Below are positions 1-11,396 of a stretch of DNA of 64,000 nt, piece after piece. The DNA is from Eunapius fragilis (taxonomy: Eukaryota > Porifera > Demospongiae > Spongillida > Spongillidae): assembly GCA_963681505.1 (NCBI GenBank), contig OY811971.1:17438234-17502233 (forward strand). The letters are read 5' to 3'. The notes beneath the pieces are model-generated. The model saw only the letters and a list, made by a program, of their open reading frames with translations, was not told the origin of the DNA and made no database searches. Every line of letters starts with the position of its first letter. Position 1 is the stretch's first letter. Made by a program: the position numbers and the translations under genes.

Positions 1-59
1 TGACAAATCAATTGAAATTCAAGAATTGATTCGACGCGTTTTTTCCTATTCACTCGCGC

Positions 60-700
60 AGAAGTCATACCTAGAGATACATGACTCAAGCAGGGGTCAT
101 GCGTAGTGATACATGACTCCTACAGGAGTTATACATAGAGATACTTGACTCCTGCAGGAGTCATACATAGAGTTACTTGACTCCGGCATGAAGGAGTCAT
201 GCGTAGTGATACATGACTCCCACAGGAGTCATACATAGATATACTTGACTCCTGCAGGAGTAATACACACAGAGATGCTCGACTCCTGCAAGAGTCATAC
301 ATAAAGAGATACATGACTCCTGCATGAGTCATGTATAGTAATCCATGACTCCTACAGGAGTCATACATAGAAATACTTGACTCCTGAAGGAGTCACATAA
401 AGAGACAATCGACTCCTGCAAGAGTCAATATACTCGACTCCTGCAGGAGTCATACATAGCGATACTCAACACCTGCAGGAGTCATACAAAGAGATACTTG
501 ACTTCTGCAGGAATCATTCATAGAGATACATATAGAGATACTTGACTCCTGCAAGAGTCATTCATACAAAGATACTTGACTCAAGCAGGTGTCATGCATA
601 GTGATACATGACTCCAACAGGAGTCGTACATAGAGATACTTGACTACTGAAGGAGACATACATATAGAGATACTTGACTCCTGCAAGAGTAATACATATG
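60..700. repeat. Tandem array of a palindromic ~30-60 bp unit
   Basis: Roughly twenty degenerate copies of a unit built on the self-complementary core CTCCTGCAGGAG, usually followed by tcatacatagagatact. Copies vary in spacing, and some lose one half of the palindrome. Short ORFs across the array simply translate the repeat and are not genes. The array starts near the window edge, so its full length may not be seen. Confidence 0.85.
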
Positions 701-1150
701 ACCGCATATCTTATCCGCGTCTGATTGGCACCGATTCTCAGCGTATGGAACAAATATGTAATTCAAATTTGTACGGATCACATTTATGATGCAGTGGTGC
801 TTCATATTTGTTCCAAAGCGGAGGGAGGGATCCAGAGGAACATTGTCAAATATTACGTTTTCAGTTAGAACACAAGGAGTAACAAATGGCTTATCGTACG
901 TCGCATACAGGCCAGAGCTAATTGTAAGAAGAGTCTTCTCTCCAGCAATGTTGGCACGCATACAAGGTGGTGAGGTATTGCGCATTGAAAAAGGTGAATT
1001 CGAACGAAGTACTACTTGCATGGGGTTCTCTGCATGTCCTGGCTGACTCTCCTTAGTAGGTAACACTGCTGCTTGTGCATGATACTTCTTTTTATGCGAG
1101 TACAGGGCACTATTGCTATTGTATTTTATTATTACACATTGTGCATGCAA
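700..1150 (-). CDS. Unidentified minus-strand open frame, possible exon
   Basis: About 150 codons are open on the minus strand. The stretch around residues 70-110 (LTISSGLYATYDKPF, then NVIFDNVPLDPSLRFG) looks protein-like, whereas the C-terminal end runs into the tandem array and is clearly non-coding. The plus strand is open here as well (786-1046), so strand choice is uncertain. No family recognised; it could be an exon of the same minus-strand gene as the exons at 1.8-2.8 kb, or a transposon remnant. Confidence 0.2.
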
Positions 1151-1245
1151 AGGACAAAGTCAGCTCGGATTCTGTTCTTCGCCGTTTTCTTCCGCATCCT
1201 TCATCTTCACTGCACTCAAGTTGAAGTGGTGGCACACAACCAACG

Positions 1246-1405
1246 ACCTGGGGAAGAGGCAGTGAGCTCACTGACCAGGGGATACAGCAGTACACACAGT
1301 GACCTGGGGAAGAGGCAGTGAACTCACTGACAGGATATACAATAGTATGCACAGTGACCTGGGGAGGAGGCAGCGTGCTCAATGACCAGGAGATACAGTT
1401 TCAAA
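1246..1405. repeat. ~55-bp tandem repeat, three copies
   Basis: The motif acctggggaagaggcagtg begins at 1246, 1302 and (slightly diverged) 1357, each time followed by a ctcactgacc/ggatacag block. Period is about 55 bp. The third copy carries several substitutions. Confidence 0.8.
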
Positions 1406-1792
1406 CACCTTGAATTATTTTGGTACTCCAACATAGACATGCAATGTACATGTATGTTGGGTGGGGGAGATGTAGCAATACAACCTATGTTTGGTTACTA
1501 AAAAGGTGACAATACAGCAACCTACCAAGGCACTGGGGAGGGACATCAGATGTTACAGCCCCACACCTCCTGTTTCCTCCTCTCCTTATTTGTGGTGTAC
1601 AAAAACCTTAGTGCATATACATGTAGTTCAAAACTACTTGTACTAACTTCCATGTAGAACATGTACAAGGTACATGTGATTCTGTGTCACTGCAGTCTAA
1701 TATTGAAAGTGTTATCACCATTTGGCTTGCTTGTCTATGTAAACCACTGAACACCCACAATCTGTATTGATAAGAGTTCATAAAAGGCTTAC

Positions 1793-2832
1793 CCCATGTA
1801 ATGTTATACATCTTCTTGTAGAGTTCACTCTCAAACACAGTTCTTGTGAAGGTTCTTCGGGGTGGATGCAATGGGAAAAAAGCAGGAGGAAGGAAGAGGA
1901 GGAGAGGAGGGAGGATGAGGGGAGGAGGGGGAGGAGGAGGGGGGGAAGGGGGGGGGGGAGGAGAAGGGAGAGATGGACGCAATAAGAAGGAAGGTAGGAG
2001 GAGGAGGGGGAGGGGTGAATGCAATTGGAAGAAAGGAACAAGGAGGAGGGGAAGGAGGAGGAGAGGGAGGAGGGGGAGGAGAGGGAGGAGGGGAGGAGAG
2101 GAGGAGGAGGGGGAGGAAGAGGGGAGGAGGAGACGGAGGAGGGGTGAACGGGAAGGAAGGTAGAAAGAGGAGGAGGTGGAGGTGATAGCGGAGTGTGAGG
2201 AGGAGGGGGATGCAATTGAAAGCAAGGTAGATGGGGAGGGGAGAGGAGGAGGAAGAGGAAAAGGAGCGGAGGAGGAGGTGGAGAAGGAAGCAGAGGAGAA
2301 GGAGGAGGAGGAAGGGAGGATGGGAGGATGGGAGGATGGGAGGGAGGGGAGGATGGGAAGGAGGGGGAAGAGGTAGAGGAGGAGGGTGGATGCAATGGGA
2401 AGGAAGGTAGAAGGAGGAGAAAGAGGAGATGAAGCAAGAGGAGGAAGAGGAGGAGGAGGTATAGAAAACCTGGTGTTGGTTGACTTGTAGGTGAGCACAA
2501 ACGTCTTGTGCTAGCCATAACGTACCAACTGCATGGCCATCTAGCAGAGGGATGGTAGGGGAGAGAGGGAGTGAGTGTACCACATGCTAACATACATGCA
2601 CCAGATAAGTAAGAATGTAAATCAATTGATGCACCTAGCTTAAGATTAATGGCAGGTATTTCTAGACACACTGACAACAGCTTATCAAGACATAATGGAC
2701 ACACTACAAACACACCCCACTCTTACTCACCACTCTGTCAATGTCATAGAACACCATGTTCATCATTGGGGTCAACATGACCAAGTGGTGGGGAATGCCA
2801 GTGTCTCCTCCCATCTGGGTGTGACAGGTGCT
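1793..2832 (-). CDS. Unidentified gene, two to three candidate exons
   Basis: Minus strand. Exon 2731-2832 ends HLVMLTPMMNMVFYDIDRV and is followed by a strong donor (gtgagtaag). Exon 1793-1854 encodes TFTRTVFESELYKKMYNITW, ends at a gtaagcc donor, and is preceded by a very long pyrimidine tract. A middle candidate near 2470-2512 encodes KTFVLTYKSTNTR with a weaker donor. Splice phases were not fully reconciled. The first exon has a hydrophobic stretch that could be membrane-spanning. I do not recognise the family. The separating introns are microsatellites and purine/pyrimidine tract. Confidence 0.35.
1868..2460. repeat. ~600-bp purine tract (GGA/GAG-rich)
   Basis: The plus strand is almost entirely A and G with interspersed short unique islands (for example gatgcaat motifs repeated near 1866, 1973, 2018, 2210 and 2390). 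All long ORFs across it (Arg/Gly/Glu-rich on plus, Pro/Ser/Leu-rich on minus) are compositional artefacts. On the minus strand it forms a pyrimidine tract just before a candidate splice acceptor. Confidence 0.9.
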
Positions 2833-2887
2833 CTTGCATTCCAGCAATAGGATGCAATAAGAAACTGGGAGTGGTGGATGGACAGGA

Positions 2888-2950
<63 letters not shown>

Positions 2951-3126
2951 CATACACCCTCTGACACCACACAAGGCATCCACGTACATGTCATCTGATA
3001 AGCTAAGGTACACCTGTGCAATCCACCTTCGTACACACCCTGTGTGTGTATGTATGTGTGCGTGTGAAAAGGGCGGCCATGAAGGGTGGCCATGAGTGCA
3101 GAGAAGGGTGACCATTGTATGCATGC

Positions 3127-3167
<41 letters not shown>

Positions 3168-4458
3168 AGTCATAGATACAATAATTGCTAACAAGGAAGC
3201 ATCTGATGTTTGATTTATGCCAAAGTACTCTTGAACAGACATGAGAGGCCCTCTTATTTCACTTATTATTCCTCTTATTCCTCCTATTTGCTTTCCCTTG
3301 CCATTATGAGTTTGCAGACAAGTGGGGGTGGCACAGGATCAACATCCCAATTAACCAACCTTTCAGTGTCCAATGGTGATGCTGAAGGTGATAATGGTGC
3401 AGCACCAGGTAAAGGTTGCGACCATGTGGCTCTAGTATACTAGGAGGAAGTTGTGTCCACCTACTACAGTGAGAGATGAAGACTCCTTCGATCATCACCT
3501 AGATGTCTTGGTTAGATTGCAAATAGCAATGCACAAGGTATCGAACAACAAAAAAAGGAGAATAGGAGCACGTAAAAAGAAAATCAATGGACAGCAATAG
3601 GAGGTGAATTAATGCACGTAGCACATAAAATACAGCATGTATACATATAGGCTTATGGTAAGAGCAAATTAATTTTTGGGTAGAAAAAAAATGAATGGTC
3701 TAGAGGGATATGCCATACAGAGTAGAGGTAGTCTGTGTACCGGATAACTGAAGACATCCGGTCCCAAGACTTGTGTGGAGGGTGAAGAAGGTAGTCCCAT
3801 AATTAGAAGGCATGGTACATGCAAAAAACTGAGCAAGTATAGAAAAAGGATGACAATATAAACTACCATGAACACATAGGCATCCATCATTTCACATATA
3901 CAAGCGATACATACGAAGTCGAGGATACTGGTTCATATTGAAACATACCGTACGGAACACGATCGACTGATCTACTATATACCACGTAGCACTGGTAGCA
4001 GTTAGTTGAGAGCGGGCCGGGTTCATACCTAAATTTTGGGGGAAAAGACGTGACCGTTACATAATCGCATATCTGAAGATTAGAATGGGAATTGGGTTGC
4101 TCAATGAATGGCGCGAAATGAAGGGCTACTTTGAAAATCTATATTTCCGTATCGGATAAGAAAAAACTTAACGATCTGCAGAAATCAATAGCTAGATGAC
4201 TCTTCTATGTACACTCCGAATTTGACGTGTTATCGACACTCGGTCGTATCTGGACTCTGGAGAAATGTGCAATTTTTACCCATTGGGTTAGAGACCTTTG
4301 CAACCATGGCATGGAAAAATATGTAGAGCACCAGAATCGATTTGCACAGAGAGAAATGATGTGTGAACAAGTGTACGAAATTTGAAACGAAAATATAAAA
4401 CCGTTGTGAATATATAATGCTTTGTGTAACGTACAATTTTTATAGTGATAAAATTTAA
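2833..4458. other. Non-coding stretch with two microsatellites
   Basis: Contains (CA)n at about 2890-2946 and (TG)n at about 3130-3162, then mostly unique A/T-rich DNA. A short open stretch at 3306-3410 (+) starts MSLQTSGGG and ends at a gtaaag donor. It could be a first exon, but no continuation was found. Otherwise nothing recognisable. Confidence 0.5.
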
Positions 4459-6269
4459 CCTTTAATCTCCAACCGTCCTAGATCTAGGACGATCGTCCTA
4501 GATCTAGGACGACTAACTAAGCTGCTGAAAATGAGGAACGCCGGCCTGTTTTGAAAATTCTGAAACAGCTCTGCCTTATCTAGATAAGTCCATGCTACTT
4601 AGAAATGGTTTTTTTTCCATTATGGTTTATCTTGTGTCAAGAGATAAAAGCATTCTAATGTTGCGCATCCATCAATTTGCGGGCATTGCCGCGAAAACGA
4701 ACTTCGCCGTCGACGAGGTAGTTGTAGGGAAGATTAAAAGGAATCTGATTTGTTCTAGAAGTATTGCACATGTCGTAGGAGCATGTCATAAGTGTCGGAT
4801 TAACTTTAACTTTTCTCTGATGGTCGTGTCGTTTGTGGTCAAACGACACGACTACAGAGGAAAAAGTCGAGGGGGTTCATAAAGACGGCTTAATTGGAGA
4901 GATCAGGCGGTACAATAAACAGAAGAGTTGTGATCTTGGTGAGAATGCTGAATAAGGTTGTTCAGCGGCCTCTACTAGTCACAAGGAAAGCTACAGCGCC
5001 CTCAGCAGTAATGAGGAGCCGACAAGAGAAGCGATCAAAGGGAATAGGTTTGTATAAATGGGTGGGCGTGGTTTATGCGATATGGAATTACTTTCGCATG
5101 ATCTTGTTACATTTAGGGACGAAATGGAAAATGACCACTACAGCCGGACTACTTAGGGGGAAGAGCATGGTATTGCTGCAGTTGTCAGAGGAAGTGGCAT
5201 AGTGCAGCAGATACTCTGTACTGCCGCCATGCGTGCACAGAATAACATTATTGTATAGCGAGTCTGTAGCATTGAATGTCTCTATAAAAAGGGGCTGTTT
5301 GCATGGGTATTGGCTGTACAACCAAAAAGTGAAGAAGGAACTGTTCAAGTTTAGTCTAACTGCATCAATTATGGCATCATGCATGTTGTGCCATCTTTTT
5401 CAAGATATTACGTACAAGTCCTTTGCATTTTGCTCCACTAGCTCAAATTTACTCCGTTTCAGAGCTTCAAAAGGTGTGTAATGATTTGATGAATTCACCA
5501 TTCCTTGGTATCCATTCATCCATTGATTTGCCCCAATGTTGTTGCCATGCCTATCATTGCATGATACACCAGGTTTAAGTAATTATAATTATGCTGCTGG
5601 GTATCTACGGAGAATTGGCCAGGGAATGTGTGGTTGATTCCCCGGAGCAGGATCAATATGAATTTCCTTCAGATGAAAACTACATCAACTTTACTTGGGT
5701 GCACAACCTGCCATTTGAAATGCTTCTATGTGTTGGTTGCAGCAATGTTGACAATAGTACCACAATTTTCCATACTTGCTTTGTCTATCAGTATTAAAAA
5801 TACACCTTACAAGATGTTAGCCACTAACAACATTGAAAACATTATATTACATCTGATTAACAGCTGATTGTATTCATTATATTCCAACAATATTTGATAT
5901 CATTAAACTAACATGTAAACACAAAATGCGTGCAAATCATTTATGGTATACTGGTATTGGCAGATATCTATTTTCGTAGTTTGAAAGGCTTAAATCCTAA
6001 TTTGTTTACAAAATAATTGTTACATTAGATTATTGCTTTTGTAAAATGTTTATTAAAGTCCATGTTTAACTCTTTATTAATTAATTCATAAAACTTGCAT
6101 ATTAAAATCACAACACGTAATTGGTTAATTAATTTGAGGAAAGAGCATTAACTAGCAGAACTATACAGGATTGGATCTGGCTAGGTCAATTATAAAAATT
6201 CTCCTCCTGAATGCTAATTTTGCTAATCATGTAAATGCAATCATTTATAGATGTCACTCAAACCGCTCG

Positions 6270-6888
6270 TCTAATACTATAATTTCCAACGTACGTACGT
6301 CCGCGTAACTCATTTAAATACTCGGCCTAGCGCCTTTTGGTTGCTAGGTACGCGTACCTTACCTAGCAACCAATAGGAACGACCACCTCCCACAAAGGTA
6401 CATAGCAACGCGTACTTAGCGACCATGCCTGCCACAAAACCTGTACAGGTAATAATGTCATCACATGCAGAAAGAATAAAAGCAACGCTTTTCACTCTCA
6501 AGTCTCATCTACAGGCCGAGAACATGTAGTTATTATCTGACATAATAATTCCATAAAGTATTTGTGCAGCAGGTGGATGAACTTTGTGTGTAATTGTTTG
6601 TATTGTGTGTGGTTATATACTGTAAGTTCTTATAAAGTATTTGTATATTTTTTATAGAGGTTGCGTAGTAACCGTACGCGCGTATGTTAGAACAGGTGGT
6701 AGATTATATATGCAACATTGGGTAAAACAGTAAAAAAAGAGGAGCTAGGAGGTAGACCAACTGTTCATTCGCGGGCTGATTATTCGTCTCGCTGCTATTC
6801 GTCTCGATTGCTATTCATGAATAGCGATCGAGACGAATAACAGCGAGACGAATAATCAGCCCGCGATTTTTCACGGGGAAACGCTAGT
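6270..6888. repeat. Dispersed repeat family, copy 1 (Helitron-like candidate)
   Basis: Shares an extended, diverged match with 36099-36466. Common blocks include taatactataatttcca, ctcggcctag, ggttgctaggtacg, cttagcgaccatgc, tgccacaaaacct, cactctcaagtctcat and ttagaacaggtggta. Both copies end in a ttttcacgg..gctagt block. A CTAG|T end with a hairpin just upstream would fit a non-autonomous Helitron (3' CTRR before a target T), but the 5' TC end was not established. This copy is longer and carries the 96-bp hairpin. Confidence 0.55.
6770..6865. repeat. 96-bp near-perfect palindrome
   Basis: Two 48-base arms with only two mismatches and no spacer. The arms start cgcgggctgattattcgtct and contain two attcgtctcg motifs. 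It lies 20 bases before the gctagt end of the repeat copy 1 and is absent from copy 2, where only aataatcagc remains. Confidence 0.9.
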
Positions 6889-7564
6889 CATATATAATTT
6901 TTGAAGCATAATGTATGCATAAATCAGAGTACAGTTATAGGGCAGTGTTTTACTAATGTTAAAATGTGTTCCCCTGAAATAGAGCACATATGGGTGTGAA
7001 GTTACAAGCAAAAACAAAAACCGATTAACTTTTTTGCAATGAACTCATTCTGATGCAATGATAAACGAATTGTTACAATGATTTCTTCTTAACTATTATT
7101 TATCCAAATAGTATTGGAGACTATAATAAAATATTAAAAGTTAGAGAATACAATGTTTATTAATTTCAATTAATTTCGAAGCTGTAATATGGTGGTCCTA
7201 GATCTAGGACCGTAGCGGTCTAGATCTAGGATCGCTGCCTGGAGATTAAAGGTTAAACTCCAGAAGGGTGATTTTGCTGGATATCGTCCCATATATTCAT
7301 AAAATCAATAACACATTTCTCGACATTTTTTAATTCATATGAATACATCGCTAACTACGGCCGTTATTAATATTTTGGCGCCGCCTGTTTTTAGGACCTC
7401 TGGGAGGGCAATATCCCATCCCCGCCCCTCCGCCCCCTCCCCACCCCCCACCCCCCACCCCCGCGCCATGACCGTCGTTCGACGTCGCAGTGTTTATCTC
7501 GTTCCCAGTCCGCCGTGGGTAATATTTCCTAACCAACCACGTGTGGCCCTCGCTCAATATCTCC

Positions 7565-8218
7565 ATGGTATTCTTGGTACCCTTGGTGGCATGTATGGTT
7601 TTGGTGTCCTGCTGCTGTAACGTCGTCGTCTTGGAGCTCATGGTCAGGTATCAAGGGGAGGGGGAGGAGGAGGAGATAAGGGCCACCATTGTTTATTTAT
7701 CTCACCTCCGCAGGCAGGACCCGGGTGTGGGAATAACGATCACATTCGCTCAGTTCCTCTTCGTTGCCACGGAAGGTCTGCTGGTGGCGGGAAGCCTCAA
7801 GTACCCGCCAAAGATTCCCCTGAAGGAGTACGGGTGGCTGGTGATGCTGTTCTTCGTGGTCAGCGTCATCAGTAACTATGCCTTCTCGTTGGACGTCCCA
7901 ATGCCTCTTGTTTTGATCCTCAAGTCGGTTAGTTAGAGTCTATAGCTGTTTTATTTTTCTTTCGGGGAGGGGGCAATGAATGTCAATCGTATATACCTGT
8001 AGCGTGGATACCTCCTCCCCAGGCCGTATAGTTGTGTTACATCGATTTGGTTTTTGTCTCTTCTCACGTTGACCCCTGGCGTTGTGGCATCTCCACACCA
8101 CTGTCACCTCATCTCCATCCCTTCCAGGGCTCCCTCATGACAAACCTCCTGTTGGGTGTGGTCGTTTTGAAGAAAAGGTGTGTTGTGCAAGGCCTGTGTG
8201 TGACAGCTGCATTACATC

Positions 8219-8271
<53 letters not shown>

Positions 8272-9262
8272 GTGTGTGTGCAACCATTCAACCAATCAGG
8301 TATCCAATATCGCAGTATGTTGGGCTGGTTCTCATCACCCTGGGTATTGTCATAGCAACACTAGCCTCATCCGGAGGGAAGGTAAGGTTACCCTGGTAAA
8401 TAAAATAGGTTGAGGGGAATGTTTACTGAACCAACCAAACGTCTCAGCACCACATTAGCAATGATGTTACCGTCTCGCAGCTAGGCAGTGTCAATGTACT
8501 GACAGGTCAGTGAACACAAAGGGCTGGGCCCCTGCCATCCATATGACATTGGACCTCTAGAATAATATGCACTTTCTTATCTTCAATCCTACCACCACCA
8601 CCACCCCTCTCTCTCCCTCTCTCCCCTATCCTCCCTCTCTCCCTCCTTCCCTCTCTCCTTCCCCTCTCCCTCCCCTCTCCCCTCCCGTCCCTCTCTCCCT
8701 CCTTCCCTCTCTCCCTCCTTCCCTCTCTCCCTCCCCTCTCCCTCCCCTCTCCCCTCTCCTCCCTCTCCCTCTACTCAGGAGTTGCACTACTCCTCTTGTC
8801 ACTTGTCCTTTCTTCATGGATGGGCATTATCCAAGTACGTAGCCTGTGTTGTTGCCATGGTAATCAGTTGTGAATTGGGGGGCTGGGCGGGGAACCGTTG
8901 TGGGATCACCACAGAAGGGTTTATTATTAATGGTTAGCAGTGAGATACTAATAACTTCATCAATGAGATGCGCAGGAGTTGATGTATCGTCAACACGGGA
9001 AGCACATCAGGGAAGCCATGTTCTACACGGTGAGTTATTGAGGTATATGGGAGGGGCATCCTCTGTGGATGATTGTCAGGACTCCCTCTTCTTCCATCTC
9101 TCTCTCTCTATTCTTCTCTCCCTCTCTTACCCTACCTGTCCTTTCCTCACCTCCCTCCCTTTTTCCTGCAGCATGCTCTGCCTATCCCAGGATTCCTCGT
9201 CTTTGCGCCAGAAATGTGGAGGCATGCTGTGTCGTTCACAACATCAGGTGTGCATGTGTGTG

Positions 9263-9322
<60 letters not shown>

Positions 9323-9486
9323 TGTCACATGTATGTGTACATGTATGTGTGTCGGTGTATATCTGTGTGTTCATGCTATTTTACCTGCTGGCTCTCATCC
9401 GTTGCCTTCTCTGAAGCTCCCATCAACATCGGACCCCTCTCCATGCCCAGCATGTGGCTATACCTACTGGTCAATACCATTACACA
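7565..9486 (+). CDS. SLC35B4: SLC35B4-type UDP-sugar transporter, exons 1-9
   Basis: Homologue of SLC35B4, a multi-pass antiporter carrying UDP-xylose and UDP-N-acetylglucosamine into the Golgi/ER lumen. Exons read from the sequence: 7565-7647, 7714-7927, 8128-8177, 8300-8381, 8481-8505, 8779-8834, 8976-9029, 9172-9247 and 9417-9486, with the last at 20551-20773. All introns are GT-AG and all phases match, giving 310 aa (human about 331). Family landmarks are CCCNVVVLEL, TFAQFLFVATEG, VSVISNYAF, GSLMTNLLLGVVVLKKR, a YRQHGKHIREAMFY block, HALPIPGF and MWLYLLVNTITQ. The start is the first ATG in frame, fitting the human N-terminus. The 25-bp exon 5 is the least certain piece; the segment it covers is shorter than in vertebrates. 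The upstream region is C-rich. Confidence 0.93.
8220..8280. repeat. (TG)n microsatellite in SLC35B4 intron 3
   Basis: About 30 TG units with one interruption, ending 19 bases before the exon 4 acceptor. A second TG tract (about 9250-9319) directly follows the exon 8 donor. Confidence 0.95.
8588..8776. repeat. Pyrimidine (CT/CCT) tract before SLC35B4 exon 6
   Basis: Nearly uninterrupted C/T on plus, running straight into the ctctactcag acceptor of exon 6. It acts as an exceptionally long polypyrimidine tract; the open frames within it are artefacts. Confidence 0.9.
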
Positions 9487-9512
9487 GTACGTTTTTATTA
9501 TTACAAGTGATA

Positions 9513-9680
9513 AAAATGAAATAGACCTATATTAACGCATGATGGCTACAAATATAGGTCTATTTCATTTCTCCTTTTCAATCAGAAGTCTTGTTCCCTT
9601 GCTTTTTACACCACCATCACCTTTGATTCCTATATACCACCAACCTTCTCGTATACAGAACGTTTTAATCACTTGTTTCA
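9513..9680. repeat. Dispersed repeat family B, copy 1, with terminal hairpin
   Basis: A hairpin (aaatgaaatagacctat and its inverse, 9513-9567) leads into a block also found, diverged, at 29925-30055 and 44450-44540. Shared pieces include ggtctatttca, ttacaccaccat, tcctatata.accaac and ctctcgt..agaa.g.ttta. Three copies in 64 kb point to a short interspersed element. Confidence 0.65.
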
Positions 9681-10280
9681 TTAATTTTTTCCTCATTCCT
9701 CTGTATGTTTAAAATTGCATTAATTTTTATTTTCATACCATGAAATCATGGATGGCATTGTATCAGAAAATTAATTACTGTGGTTAGAGCCTTATGCCCA
9801 TAAAGCAGTAGTGATAGAGTGTAGTTGGATATACAGGTGGTCATCACTCTGATCAGATAGTATTATCTGATCAGAACGTAGCCAGAAGGTGGCTAGTCTA
9901 ACTAATAGTAATACTTGAATGCAACTCTCGTTTTAAAAATTGCACATTGTATGGACCACACTGACTTAAACTGTTTTTTTGATTGCCCACTGCTTTAGTT
10001 TGGTCCTCTGCTAGTCTGGGGACCCGACTGATGGCTGTACTATCAGTCTGGTGACTTGATCGCATCCGTTTTGTAGGCTATATGAAATCTCATGAATATG
10101 ATAATGTGGGTAACGGTTTACCTATCACTGCACAAACAGTACTAGTCCCCAGACTAATTAGCATTAGTATGGTGGATAATCTATCTGTCCTTTGTCTTGT
10201 GGATATGACCATACCAACCGTCCATTTGAAAGGCGGAGCCTTAAGGAGCATCTTCATCTAGCATTGTACGTTTATGGCGG

Positions 10281-10568
10281 GTGTTCGCGCAAGATGAGCT
10301 GTCGCTAGGAGGTTTCCCTGTCGGTATTGTTGAGGATTTATTTGATCCTGTCAGCTGTAAAATGTGTTGTGCATGTTTTACTGCCTACACCAGTATGGTA
10401 AAACAAGAGGGAAAATTGAGGAGCAAAATTCAGGCAACATTGCATACAACTGTGGCGCATCCAGCAAGAAAGAGAAGCCGTGGACAAAGTACTGCAGTAC
10501 CTGGTGGAGGGTTGATGCAATCACGAGATAAAACTTCAGACATACCCGTTTCAGTAAGCTGTTTATAA
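10281..10568 (+). pseudogene. Unidentified ORF fragment inside the TIR element
   Basis: About 90 codons are open, with the protein-like segment FAQDELSLGGFPVGIVEDLF followed by a cysteine-rich stretch (CKMCCACF) and basic residues. There is no in-frame ATG; the open frame begins at GTG. It may be an N-terminal piece of the element's transposase or an accessory DNA-binding protein. Family not recognised. Confidence 0.35.
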
Positions 10569-10660
10569 TTATTCTCTTGAACGTACATGTATAATGACAT
10601 CTCGTGTGACATATTTACCACAATCCAGATTGTTGTCGTATATTCTCGCAAACAGTACTG

Positions 10661-11396
10661 TTATGTAATGGAAGTTACAAAACATCCTAATTTTCTTATG
10701 ATGGCATTTCGAGCTTCTTTTGTAGCTGTAGTCAGAGCCATAATTTTGACACTTTCTGGCAAAGTACTTCTTATTTCTCCAATTCTATATAGGGCACCTT
10801 TAAATGTTTTACCCCTGAAAACAAGTTTAAATAGTGATATGAGCTTTAATTCAGCTAAAGGTAACATGTACCACTTCTTTACACAGTGGGCTTCATCGAC
10901 AACCAAAGCCTTAACCCTCTTTTTGAAGCAACTTTTTATAAATAATTCACGCCATTTTCTTACTTCCAATTGCATCTCAGGGGTGAAGTATATTCACCCC
11001 TTTCAACACCTTCCTTCATGCACCTTGTTGTATTACTGGTCACAGCAGCAACCCTTGCTGAGAAGCTCTGAACCTATGCATGCGTGCAAGACCAGCAATG
11101 GACTTGTAAACATACAACTTTTAAGTAGCCTTTAATTGCCATACTTGGTCTTCAATTATTGGGGTAAGAGGAGATACCACAATATCAATGGAGTGTTGCT
11201 CTTCTTGAGTCTTACACAAAATAGGAAGGCAGGCATAACAAAGACTCTTGCCATATCCAGTTGGTAACACTCCAAAAACGTCCTGTCCAGTGGCTATAGC
11301 TAGAACTACTTCCAACTGAGGGCTCTTTATCTCAATAAACCCAAGTCTTTCCACAGCATAATGGATAGCATCAACGTACATCTGTATATTGGCCAT
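10661..11396 (-). pseudogene. RecQ-type DNA helicase fragment (transposon-borne)
   Basis: Two frames on the minus strand. 11121-11396 starts at ATG and carries a Walker A block (VFGVLPTGYGKSLCYACLP), which binds ATP. 10661-10975 carries the DEAH box (VVDEAHCVKKW) and a motif III-like stretch (IMALTTATKEA). The two pieces are in different frames, separated by about 145 bases that include a stop, so the gene is broken. The second helicase lobe (motifs IV-VI) is absent altogether. The family unwinds DNA 3' to 5'; this copy should be inactive. It lies inside the 9-bp-TSD element, opposite in strand to the ORF at 10281. Confidence 0.75.

Larger units (their letters stand above)
4459..7252. mobile_element. 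TTAA-flanked terminal-inverted-repeat element, 2.79 kb
   Basis: The left end starts CCTTTAATCTCCA just after TTAA (4455-4458). The right end is its inverse, TGGAGATTAAAGG, followed by TTAA (7253-7256). Inside each terminus are two copies of the palindrome TCCTAGATCTAGGA (left 4475-4514, right 7197-7231). A TTAA duplication with CC...GG ends is the hallmark of piggyBac- and Kolobok-type transposons. Internal ORFs on both strands (about 4592-5481) are short and unrecognised, so a transposase is not demonstrated. The element also contains a Helitron-like repeat, suggesting an old or non-autonomous copy. Confidence 0.65.

Noticed and set aside
1608..2713. Long Pro/Ser/Leu-rich minus-strand ORFs and Arg/Gly-rich plus-strand ORFs
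   Set aside because: Pure consequence of the purine/pyrimidine tract; all three frames are open with low complexity.
4592..5481. Internal ORFs of the TTAA-flanked element as a piggyBac transposase
   Set aside because: None shows the VDE..., D-x-FFTS or Cys-rich motifs of that family.
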